Source of the DNA: PNAI01 sp964575715
Lineage (GTDB): Bacteria; Pseudomonadota; Alphaproteobacteria; Rhizobiales; Xanthobacteraceae
Length of the DNA: 17,828 bases
Assembly: GCA_964575715.1 (NCBI GenBank)
Contig: CAZNSG010000119.1
Span: 1 to 17,828, forward strand
Reading direction: 5' to 3'
In this document: positions 1 through 7,985 of the stretch, one piece after another
How positions within the stretch are numbered: position 1 is the first letter of the stretch
How the letters are laid out: every line of letters starts with the position of its first letter
Notes under the pieces: model-generated
What the model saw: only the letters and a program-made list of their open reading frames with translations
Told to the model about the DNA's origin: nothing
Databases searched by the model: none
Made by a program: the position numbers and the translations under genes

Positions 1-2
1 TC

Positions 3-647
3 AAGGGCTACTATTCGAGCGGCTGGCACCTGCATCAGTCGCTCGTGGACGCGCGCAGCGGCGCCAATCTGTTCACGCCGGAGAAACCGGGTGAGGTGCT
101 TTCGCCGCTCGGCCGATCATACCTGGCCGGCCTTCTTAAATACGCGGTGCCCGGCACCGTCTTCGCGACGCCGACGGTAAACGGCTATCGGCGCTTCCGG
201 CCAAACTCACTCGCTCCCGACCGCGCCGGCTGGGGCTATGATCATCGCGGCGTCATGATCCGCGTGCTGGGCGGGCCGGGTGATCCGGCAACCCGGCTGG
301 AGAACCGAGTGGGTGAGCCCGCGGCAAACCCCTACCTCTATGCCCTGTCGCAGATCGTGAGCGGTCTCGCCGGCATCGAGCAGGTCCTTGCGCTGCAGCC
401 GCCGGACGACGAGTCCTATGCGGCCGAGCGGCCAATGCTGCCGAAGAGCCTGATGGACGCACTCGACGCGCTGGAGAAGGAGCCGTTGTTCCGCCGTGAA
501 CTCGGCGATACGTTCGTCGACTACTTCGTCAAGCTGAAGCGTACCGAGGCCGGCCGTTATCTGCGCTCCCTGGAACAAGCGGGCTCGCAACCGCCAAGTG
601 ACGAGCCGAGTGAATGGGAGCAGAATGAGTACTTCGATTTCTTCTAA
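3..647 (+). CDS. Glutamine synthetase-fold ligase, C-terminal part (5' end outside window)
   Basis: The reading frame is open from base 3 to the TAA at 645-647, giving the last ~214 residues of a type I glutamine synthetase catalytic domain. Visible motifs are SGWHLHQSL (the family's G-x-G-x-H-x-H-Q-S region, His contacting ATP/metal), the TVNGYRRFRPNSLAP stretch (glutamate/phosphate-binding arginines), and RLENRVGEPAANPYLY, matching the conserved RxExR...ANPY segment. The family ligates ammonia or an amine to the gamma-carboxyl of glutamate using ATP. Divergent members next to Rieske dioxygenases (aniline, isopropylamine pathways) glutamylate an amine other than ammonia. Only 43 nt separate its stop from the dioxygenase alpha start, so cotranscription is likely. 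That the real substrate is an aromatic amine is inference from context; the N-terminal half is missing, so a housekeeping or polyamine-type enzyme cannot be excluded. Confidence 0.88.
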   Translation, partial: KGYYSSGWHLHQSLVDARSGANLFTPEKPGEVLSPLGRSYLAGLLKYAVPGTVFATPTVNGYRRFRPNSLAPDRAGWGYDHRGVMIRVLGGPGDPATRLENRVGEPAANPYLYALSQIVSGLAGIEQVLALQPPDDESYAAERPMLPKSLMDALDALEKEPLFRRELGDTFVDYFVKLKRTEAGRYLRSLEQAGSQPPSDEPSEWEQNEYFDFF

Positions 648-676
648 CAGCCGAGGAGCTGCAAGCCGGCGACCGC

Positions 677-684
677 GGAAGGAG
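677..684 (+). promoter_or_regulatory. Ribosome binding site deciding the dioxygenase alpha start
   Basis: GGAAGGAG lies 6 nt upstream of the ATG at 691. The longer in-frame reading from 598 has no comparable site and would add an Arg/Ser-rich extension not expected in this family, so 691 is chosen. Confidence 0.7.
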
Positions 685-690
685 CGTGCC

Positions 691-2070
691 ATGACCGTCC
701 TGGAGAAGATCAGTTCGACGCCGAGTCGGATCGGTGGCGCGGCGCTCTACGACTGGGACGAGTTGGTCCAGGAGGACCGTGTGCATCGCCTGATCTACAC
801 CGATCCGGCGATCTTCGCTGCCGAAATGACCCACATTTTCGGCGCGACGTGGACCTATCTCGCACACGAGAGCGAGATTCCAAACGATAACGACTTCATC
901 ACCCGGCGATTGGGCCTGCGTCCACTGATCATCGTGCGCGACATGCACGGCAAGATCCGCGCGCTCTACAACCGCTGCACCCATCGCGGCACCACGCTGT
1001 GCCGCTGGGACAAGGGCAACGCCAAATCGTTCCAGTGCCCGTATCACGGCTGGAACTTCCTCAACACCGGCAAGCTGCGCGGCGTGCCTTGGCCTGACGG
1101 CTATGCCTGCGATTTCCGCGACCCGAAATACAACATCGCGCAGGTGCCGCGCGTCGAATCCTATCGCGGCTTCATCTTCGGCACGCTCAATCCCGAGACG
1201 CTACAGCTGGTCGACCATCTCGGCCAGATCACCAAGCCGATCGACGAGTGGCTCGATCGCAATCCGGGCGGCAAGGTGGTGGTGTGCGAAGCAAACCGGT
1301 TCAAGTTCAAGGGCAATTGGAAGCTCGCCTACGACAATTCCTGCGACGGCTATCACGTCGTCTATTCGCATCGCTCGTTGTTGGAGACCGAGAACCGCTT
1401 TGCCGGAGACAATGCCAAAGGCATGGCGTACTACCGCAATTCGCCGGACAACGCGCCGATGTACATGCGCTATACGGGCAACGGCAATCACTTCAAGGAC
1501 AAGCGGCCGAACCTGGAAAAGCGGCCCGGCGGGCTGTGGGCACTCGAGTCCGCGCATCCTGGCAAGGAGTATTACGAGGAGGATTTCAGGCGACGCTTCG
1601 GCGCGCGCGCCGACGAGTTCCTCGATCTGGCGGGTTCCGAGCCCGTGAACATCAACGTGTTCCCAAATTTCTCACTGCTCGGAAACCATATTCAGGTGTT
1701 CGAGCCGGTCAGCGTCGGGGAAACGAACACGATCTGGTACGGCACCAAGATCGTGGACGAGACTGGCGAACTCGGCGACGCGGTCGATGACATCAACGCG
1801 TTGCGCATGCGCACACAGGAGGGCTTTCCGAATTTCGGCGAGGTGGACGACGTCGCCAATTTTGAGCAGATCCAGCGCGGGCTCACGGCGCTGGAAGACG
1901 AGTGGGTCTACATGCACCGCGGCCTCGGCGTTCCCAATCGGGTGAAGACCCACGAGGATGGCAGCATAACGGCGCCCGCGACCGACGAGGCGTTCATGCG
2001 GGAGCACTTCAAGGAATGGAAGCGGCTGATGAAAGCGCGACCGAATCTGGCGATCCAACGGGAGCCCTGA
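691..2070 (+). CDS. Rieske non-heme iron ring-hydroxylating dioxygenase, alpha (catalytic) subunit
   Basis: A 459-residue protein, normal length for the large subunit of a three-component aromatic-ring dioxygenase; it would add O2 across an aromatic ring as part of an alpha3beta3 oxygenase. The [2Fe-2S] Rieske motif is at 96-119 (C96-x-H98 ... C116-x2-H119, in NRCTHRG and CPYHGW). The mononuclear iron site is at about 215-227 (DNSCDGYHVVYSH, H222 and H227), with a probable Asp ligand in GEVDDVANFEQ (D386/D387). No ferredoxin or reductase is in the window, so electrons must come from genes elsewhere. The stop overlaps the start of the beta subunit (TGATG), implying translational coupling. Upstream is a GS-like ligase, downstream a decarboxylase-like gene; this fits an aniline/aminobenzoate/phthalate-type substrate, but the substrate cannot be read from the sequence. 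ATG 691 was chosen for its strong RBS. Confidence 0.93.
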   Translation: MTVLEKISSTPSRIGGAALYDWDELVQEDRVHRLIYTDPAIFAAEMTHIFGATWTYLAHESEIPNDNDFITRRLGLRPLIIVRDMHGKIRALYNRCTHRGTTLCRWDKGNAKSFQCPYHGWNFLNTGKLRGVPWPDGYACDFRDPKYNIAQVPRVESYRGFIFGTLNPETLQLVDHLGQITKPIDEWLDRNPGGKVVVCEANRFKFKGNWKLAYDNSCDGYHVVYSHRSLLETENRFAGDNAKGMAYYRNSPDNAPMYMRYTGNGNHFKDKRPNLEKRPGGLWALESAHPGKEYYEEDFRRRFGARADEFLDLAGSEPVNINVFPNFSLLGNHIQVFEPVSVGETNTIWYGTKIVDETGELGDAVDDINALRMRTQEGFPNFGEVDDVANFEQIQRGLTALEDEWVYMHRGLGVPNRVKTHEDGSITAPATDEAFMREHFKEWKRLMKARPNLAIQREP

Positions 2071-2666
2071 TGATGAATGTGAACCCGCAAACCGATCCAT
2101 CCCGCAGCTCTTACTATGTCAACGACGCACTCTATCGCGAGCTAATCGCGAATTTTTCCAACTGGCAGCGTGACGACGTGGCAATCGTCGACCCTGCGGT
2201 GCGCGACTCGTTTCGAATTCTGTTGGAGCGCGAGGCGCGGCTGCTTGATCAGCTCCGCTATGAGGACTGGCTAGGCATGTTCGCGCGTGAATGCATCTAT
2301 TGGGTGCCGGCGACGCCGAACGCCGGCGATCCGCGGCGCGAAGTGGCGGTGATGTTCGACGACCGTCGGCGTCTCGAAGACCGTATCTACCGCCTGCGCA
2401 CGGGCTATGCCTGGTCGCAGGCGCCGGCGTCCCGCACCGTGCGGCTGATCACGAACGTGGAGGTTTTCGCGACCGATCGCGATTCGATTCGCATGGTGCG
2501 TTCGAACTTCCTGATCAGCGAGTTCTGGGGCGACGAGACCCGCATCCTGTCAGGATGGTCCGGCCACCGCTTCGTGCAACAAAATCTGCGCTGGGAAATC
2601 GTCGCCAAGCAGGTCAACCTGCTCGAATGCGATCAGTGTATCCGCAATCCGAGCATCATCCTCTAA
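2070..2666 (+). CDS. Ring-hydroxylating dioxygenase, beta (small) subunit
   Basis: A 198-residue protein with the NTF2/SnoaL-like fold features of dioxygenase small subunits: acidic-aromatic stretches such as LRYEDWLGMFARECIYWVP, then EVAVMFDDRRRLEDRIYRLRTGYAW and the C-terminal WEIVAKQVNLLE strand. It has no catalytic residues of its own and would build the alpha3beta3 mushroom with the upstream gene product. The ATG at 2070 shares bases with the alpha stop (TGA 2068-2070); a second ATG follows at 2073, and GGGAG about 5 nt upstream can serve either. The overlap indicates coupled translation in equal stoichiometry. Confidence 0.9.
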   Translation: MMNVNPQTDPSRSSYYVNDALYRELIANFSNWQRDDVAIVDPAVRDSFRILLEREARLLDQLRYEDWLGMFARECIYWVPATPNAGDPRREVAVMFDDRRRLEDRIYRLRTGYAWSQAPASRTVRLITNVEVFATDRDSIRMVRSNFLISEFWGDETRILSGWSGHRFVQQNLRWEIVAKQVNLLECDQCIRNPSIIL

Positions 2667-2682
2667 CTCACGATCGGACCCC

Positions 2683-3669
2683 ATGCGCAAGCTCGAATTG
2701 ACGCTGGCCTGCGGCCGCTATGATCGCACCCAACCGCTCATTGATGGCCGGGTGCAGCCCGAAGGCGTCGATCTCACATTCCTCCCTCTGCGCCCGGGTG
2801 AGACCTTCTGGCGCATGCTGAACCACGGCGAGTTCGACGTATCTGAAATGTCGCTCTCGTCTTATACGATCTTGCGTTCGGAAGGCGATACACGCTTCAT
2901 CGCGATTCCGGTCTTTCCGTCCCGGGTCTTTCGCCACTCGGCTCTCTACGTGCGGGCCGACTCCAGCATCGAGAGGCCTGAAGATCTGAAGGGCAAGCGC
3001 GTGGGTGTCGGCGACTACCAGATGACCGCGGCAGTCTGGGTGCGCGGCTTCCTCACGCACGAGTACGGTGTTACGTCGGAGGACGTCGTGTGGGTCACCG
3101 GCAAGCCGATCCGCTCAATCAAGCCGCCTGACGGCATCAGGTTGGAGTCCATTCCGGATGATACGACGCTGGAGGCGATGCTCGAGCGCGGCGAAATCGA
3201 TGCTCTGATATCCGTAATGATTCCCCGCAAGCTTGGCCAAACCGTTCGGCGGCTATTCCGGGATTCACGCAAGGTCGAAATCGAGTACTACAAAAAGACA
3301 CGCATCTTCCCGATCATGCATACGCTCGTGCTGAAAACGAGTCTTTATGAAGAGAAACCCTGGCTCGCGGTGAGCTTCTACCGTGCTTTCTGCAGGGCAC
3401 GCGACCTCGCCCATCAGTCGACGTACGACACCGATGCGTTGACGGTCAGTCTCCCTTGGGTGATCGACGAGGTAGAAGCAACGCGCGGGATCTTCGGGCC
3501 GCAGATCTGGGACTACTCGATCGAAGGCAGTTTCCCGACGCTGAATGCTCTCGCAACCTACCTCGACGAACAAAAACTCTCGCGGCGCCGGATGAGCGTC
3601 GATGAGCTTTTCGTGCCCAACATCAGTCCCGGTCTTGCCGATTATCTCCGGGCGACCGGAGAGGGCTGA
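2683..3669 (+). CDS. 4,5-dihydroxyphthalate decarboxylase-like protein (periplasmic-binding-protein fold)
   Basis: 328 residues, close to the ~330 usual for 4,5-dihydroxyphthalate decarboxylases. These have the fold of NMT1/THI5-type solute-binding proteins but act in the cytosol, removing one carboxylate to give protocatechuate. Diagnostic stretches are FDVSEMSLSSYTILRSEGD (52-70), AIPVFPSRVFRHSALYV (74-90), DLKGKRVGVGDYQMTAAVW (101-119) and HEYGV near 126-130. There is no signal peptide (start MRKLELTLACGRYDRT), which argues against an ABC-transporter binding protein. It begins 16 nt after the beta-subunit stop with only a weak GGAC as Shine-Dalgarno, so it probably depends on upstream translation. 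With the dioxygenase it would decarboxylate a ring-hydroxylated carboxylated aromatic; the exact substrate is unknown. Many homologues carry the vague label 'ABC transporter substrate-binding protein'. Confidence 0.85.
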   Translation: MRKLELTLACGRYDRTQPLIDGRVQPEGVDLTFLPLRPGETFWRMLNHGEFDVSEMSLSSYTILRSEGDTRFIAIPVFPSRVFRHSALYVRADSSIERPEDLKGKRVGVGDYQMTAAVWVRGFLTHEYGVTSEDVVWVTGKPIRSIKPPDGIRLESIPDDTTLEAMLERGEIDALISVMIPRKLGQTVRRLFRDSRKVEIEYYKKTRIFPIMHTLVLKTSLYEEKPWLAVSFYRAFCRARDLAHQSTYDTDALTVSLPWVIDEVEATRGIFGPQIWDYSIEGSFPTLNALATYLDEQKLSRRRMSVDELFVPNISPGLADYLRATGEG

Positions 3670-3689
3670 CCGGGTAAGGAACGGTCGCC
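3651..3689 (+). terminator. Inverted repeat spanning the stop codon of the decarboxylase-like gene
   Basis: GGCGACCG (3651-3658) and CGGTCGCC (3682-3689) are perfect 8-bp inverted repeats flanking the TGA at 3667-3669. No T-tract follows, so this is a possible mRNA 3' stabiliser or factor-dependent terminator rather than a classical intrinsic one. Confidence 0.3.
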
Positions 3690-3721
3690 AGAACCGAAGG
3701 GCGGAGAGCGAACAGAGGGGT

Positions 3722-3903
3722 TGTGCGTACCGAAAACCTAAACCCGGACGTAGTGGCGATGAAGTCCGCCGAGGACGGGCGTTGATACGATGCTGCCCAG
3801 ATGCTGGATAGCGCGATGGATCGGCGCATCCTTGTTGAAAGACTGATGCGTCCTCAACTCATTATAGTAGGCAGCATTGTGTGTACCGGAAACCTCATCC
3901 GGC
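3722..3903. repeat. Imperfect direct repeat resembling an IS end, two copies
   Basis: A ~25-nt sequence occurs at about 3722-3747 (TGTGCGTACCGAAAACCT...CCGG) and again at about 3879-3903 (TGTGTGTACCGGAAACCT...CCGG), same orientation, 157 nt apart. The first copy overlaps the 3' end of the transposase tail, as an IS terminus would; the second sits just beyond the other edge of the tail. This suggests a scrambled or internally deleted insertion sequence. Confidence 0.5.
3738..3872 (-). pseudogene. C-terminal remnant of an IS integrase/transposase
   Basis: On the minus strand about 44 codons ending in TAG (3738-3740) read AYYNELRTHQSFNKDAP ... LGGLHRHYVRV. This matches the tail of rve-type (DDE integrase core) transposases common in Rhizobiales, where YYN-x-x-RTH...L-x-KDAP and LGGLHHxYVR close the protein. 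The DDE catalytic domain is absent: beyond ~3872 the sequence becomes IS-end-like and then the TTCCCTG repeat cluster. It is a decayed fragment, not a gene. The IS family is recognised from memory of the tail only. Confidence 0.65.
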
Positions 3904-3925
3904 GATGATTTCGATTTTGGTAGGT

Positions 3926-4099
3926 GAATTCCCTGATCCCTCGACAAGAGTCCCTGCTCGGCTGAAAAAATTCCCTGTTTCCTTGCGTAGGGAATTCGGG
4001 GCAAGTGCTTGAATTTGCTCGCACACTGGGCGCCGAAATCGCAGATGCGAGCCGGAATCTCCGAAATTCCCTGTTAATTTCCCTGTTAGCAGGGAAATT
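3926..4099. repeat. TTCCCTG repeat cluster with two inverted-repeat pairs
   Basis: TTCCCTG occurs at 3929, 3971, 4067 and 4079 (with GTCCCTG at 3949) and inverted at 3989 and 4090. GAATTCCCT (3926-3934) pairs perfectly with AGGGAATTC (3989-3997). AATTTCCCTG (4076-4085), a TTAG spacer and CAGGGAAATT (4090-4099) form a perfect 10-bp palindrome. No credible protein is encoded. The arrangement looks like binding or crossover DNA for a recombinase or other DNA-binding protein; proximity to the serine recombinase module makes that the favoured inference. Confidence 0.6.
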
Positions 4100-4457
4100 G
4101 AGATGGAGACTGGTCCGATCTAGACTGCGCCCCCAGCCAGCCAGTCCTGTCTCCAACTTTATTTGCGGACGGGCCCCCGAAATCCCCGCGGTTCCGCGCT
4201 CTTCGCAGGACATGGCTCAGTCTCCGCGTCTCGGATCGGGCACCGAAAGCGTCGTTCGGCCACCTGTCTCCGTGGCCTATTTTTCGTATCTCGTTTTTGC
4301 GGAGGCATTTGATACCATCAAATTCAAACATGTGTGGACGCGGGTAGGCTGACGGGGCAATCACCCCTGCACCGACGCTTTGTGAATGAGCTTGCTCTGC
4401 GCGAACGAGCGCGGCCGGCCCTTGGGCCGGCCACATCCGCGAATGGGGGACTGAGTT
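4100..4457. other. Gene-free stretch between the repeat cluster and the DUF3489 gene
   Basis: About 360 nt on both strands with only short readings lacking family features, ribosome binding sites or consistent codon bias. The single clear structure is the GC-rich palindrome at 4413-4432, annotated separately. Confidence 0.5.
4413..4432 (-). terminator. GC palindrome downstream of the DUF3489 gene
   Basis: GGCCGGCCC, TT, GGGCCGGCC is a perfect 9-bp inverted repeat (realistically 8 bp with a 4-nt loop), 26 nt past the stop of the minus-strand gene. No T-run follows on that strand, so termination is plausible but not proven. Confidence 0.4.
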
Positions 4458-4886
4458 TTAGTTTGAGATTTGGTAGATGCGCCCGCGGCCTTCGACCTTT
4501 TTCGATTCGACATCGAGCTTGAGTTTCTTCTTGAGTGTCCCGGATATGGCGCCGCGGATCGAATGAGCCTGCCAGCGGATCGCTTTGACCAGCTCAGCGA
4601 TCGTCGCCCCGTCCGGTCGACGGAGCATCTCGATCAGGCGAGCCTGTTTGGTTCCTCCCCGGACTGCGGGCTTCGATTGATCCTTTTGTGCTTTTGCTTT
4701 GCCCTGGCTGTTGACCCCGCTCTGCGTGCCGGACGGGCGCTGTGTCCGAGCGGCAGCCTTCCCGGTTGCGCTTGTGCCCTTCGCTTTTGCTGATGGGCGA
4801 GCCGAGGTGGGCTTCGAACGCTTCGGGGGGTTGACGCGTTGGCTGGATGCGGAGGGTTCGGAGGTCTGGATATCAGTGAGTGACAT
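4458..4886 (-). CDS. DUF3489 domain protein (recombinase-associated, winged-helix-like tail)
   Basis: 142 residues. Positions 1-80 are low-complexity and rich in Ser, Pro, Ala, Lys and Arg (basic, likely disordered, probably DNA- or RNA-contacting). Positions ~80-142 carry the DUF3489 core: KQARLIEMLRRPDGATIAEL, then IRWQAHSIRGAISGTLKKKL and VEGRGRIYQI, a pattern like a small winged helix with a basic recognition helix. A GAGGAG site (4895-4900) lies 8 nt upstream of the ATG at 4886. It is the last gene of the minus-strand recombinase set, separated by a 306-nt gap. DUF3489 has no established biochemical role; recurrent linkage to DUF2924 and large serine recombinases in Rhizobiales suggests an accessory or directionality function (inference). 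Confidence 0.85.
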   Translation of the reverse strand: MSLTDIQTSEPSASSQRVNPPKRSKPTSARPSAKAKGTSATGKAAARTQRPSGTQSGVNSQGKAKAQKDQSKPAVRGGTKQARLIEMLRRPDGATIAELVKAIRWQAHSIRGAISGTLKKKLKLDVESKKVEGRGRIYQISN

Positions 4887-5192
4887 GATGTGAGCTCCTC
4901 GATCTTTGGGCCGCGACGATCACGGTCCTTGCACGACCCCGAGCCCCGGCTCGGCGGGGCTGCGTGGCTGTAGATCCGTCGTCACCGGATCAGTCGATCG
5001 GCATTAAGGAGCATGCTGCCGATACACGGTGTCGAACGCCCGGGACCCTCAATCGATGGCCGTCATGGCCTGCTCATCCCCTCCGGTCCCATCCATGCTC
5101 TTCGCGTCGGACAAGTCCACCATAAGGTGAGCCATCTCCGTGCGATGTTGCGCCCGATCGGATCATAATGTGATCGCGCGCAAGAGGAACGT
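4887..5192. other. 306-nt gap between recombinase and DUF3489 genes
   Basis: No coding region is visible. It contains the RBS of the DUF3489 gene and a small hairpin, AGCCCCG (4942-4948) with CGGGGCT (4955-4961), that could partly terminate recombinase transcription. It may also hold a promoter for the DUF3489 gene, but no convincing -35/-10 pair was seen. Confidence 0.4.
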
Positions 5193-6801
<1,609 letters not shown>

Positions 6802-6812
<11 letters not shown>

Positions 6813-7275
6813 GGCGGCTCTCCGCTCGACGGACCTCACGCATCCCGAAGAAGCGCGGCCCATTCCACGTCGTGCCTGTGATCGCGCGGGCGATGTTGGA
6901 AAGACTGCGATGCTTGTGACCGTTCCAGATGAACCCGTCGGCCACGATTGTCACGTGATGGGCAATCCCCTGCCATTCGCGCACCAGAACGGTCCCGCTC
7001 CGCGGCAGCTGAGTTGCCGCTGCCTGGGGCGTGTCGGCTACACCTTCACGCAGCATGCGGTCGAGCAACCAATCCAGCTCTTTGGCGACCGGTCTTGTGA
7101 GACCGCCTTGAAGTCGTTCCTGCATTGCATAGGCGATGCCGAGTGCGAGAATGTCTCGACCAAGAGAAGCAGGCGGCTGTTCGCCAAGTTCCCGGGCCCA
7201 GAGATCGCGAAGCTTGGCACGAGACAGGCAATCGAGGCCGTCAATGTCGATGGTTGCAGCATGGCGCCGACGCAT
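6802..7275 (-). CDS. DUF2924 domain protein (recombinase partner)
   Basis: 157 residues. The N-terminal part has LSRAKLRDLWARELGEQPPASLGRDILALGIAYAMQE as family-like helices; the C-terminal part has GTVLVREWQGIAHHVTIVADGFIWNG and the closing SLSNIARAITGTTWNGPRFF motif, both typical of DUF2924. AAGGAA lies 7 nt upstream of ATG 7275. It is the first gene of the minus-strand set and overlaps the recombinase start by 11 nt (6802-6812). The family has no proven function; invariable coupling to this recombinase type suggests it works with it, for example as an accessory DNA-binding or recombination directionality protein (inference). Confidence 0.87.
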
Positions 7276-7985
7276 GGCTCATTTCCTTCATGGCCATGCA
7301 CGCTCACTTCGGCGGTCAATGCCAGTCCCTGCCAGGTGCTCACCACCCGATTCGCACCTCTCAGTTGCAGGGCCAGCACGAGACTACGAATCTGGCCGAC
7401 CGCCATGCTATGCAATGCGTCGCGTCCCGATGGAGCAGCGGTTTCCTAATCCAGGATTTTTCGTTTGCTTTGAACAATTTAGCTATACGCGGGGCTGTCT
7501 ACACGGCCACCGAACATCAATGACTTAGCGCCAATTTGTCTACATGATTTAGAGCACACCCTCTCCGCCAACTTAGAACACAACATACTAAGATCAATTA
7601 TTTTTTTCACGACACCCACATTATGCCGTAGCGGCTGCCCTATCAAGCTCGCGCACAATCCGGCCACGCGGCTTCCCTTCGTCGCTGCCATAAGCGAAGT
7701 GTGCCGCATGTGAAATCTACAACATTGCTGAACCGCACCGTGCTGCCACCTAGGGCCACAGATAACGTGAACTCCAATCGGCATCCCAGCACGTAGCCTT
7801 TTACGTTCTGGCTGCCTTGGCAGATGGGCTGGCAAATTGGATGCAGGGGTAGGATCGTTGACTGGCGACTAGATACTCCGCCCGGTAGGTATGTAAGGTA
7901 CGACGCTCATTCCCGACAGTTCTTATCTACGATAGCGTGCCTTCCTTGCCGCCGTGAAGTTGAACATCGATGCTTGGAGGCGCCA
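7276..7985. other. Gene-free, partly AT-rich interval upstream of the methyltransferase
   Basis: About 710 nt. Roughly 7450-7620 is clearly AT-richer than its surroundings and carries the 24-nt-period repeat (separate entry), a T-run at about 7600, and two copies of TGTCTACA (7496-7503 and 7537-7544). Readings elsewhere are short, overlap on several frames and lack family features. It presumably contains the promoters of the divergent DUF2924 and methyltransferase genes and the boundary of the recombinase element. Confidence 0.5.
7521..7592. repeat. Three iterons with exact 24-nt period
   Basis: TGACTTAGCGCC (7521), TGATTTAGAGCAC (7545) and CAACTTAGAACAC (7569) start exactly 24 nt apart and share a core of ...A[C/T]TTAG[A/C][G/A]C. 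The remaining half of each unit diverges. Phased repeats of this kind occur at the ends of IS21-, Tn7- or Mu-type transposons as transposase binding sites, or as operator iterons. No transposase gene survives next to them here. Confidence 0.55.

Noticed and set aside
598..690. N-terminal extension of the dioxygenase alpha subunit
   Set aside because: In frame, but Arg/Ser-rich, overlapping the ligase 3' end and without an RBS; the ATG at 691 has GGAAGGAG 6 nt upstream.
4005..4352. Plus-strand open frame of 115 codons
   Set aside because: Crosses the TTCCCTG repeats and palindrome, has no RBS and no protein-like composition.
7621..7701. Short minus-strand reading with HFAYGSDEGKPRGRIVREL
   Set aside because: Looks protein-like and ends in TAA, but is only about 30 codons after a stop and I could not tie it to a family; perhaps a gene relic.
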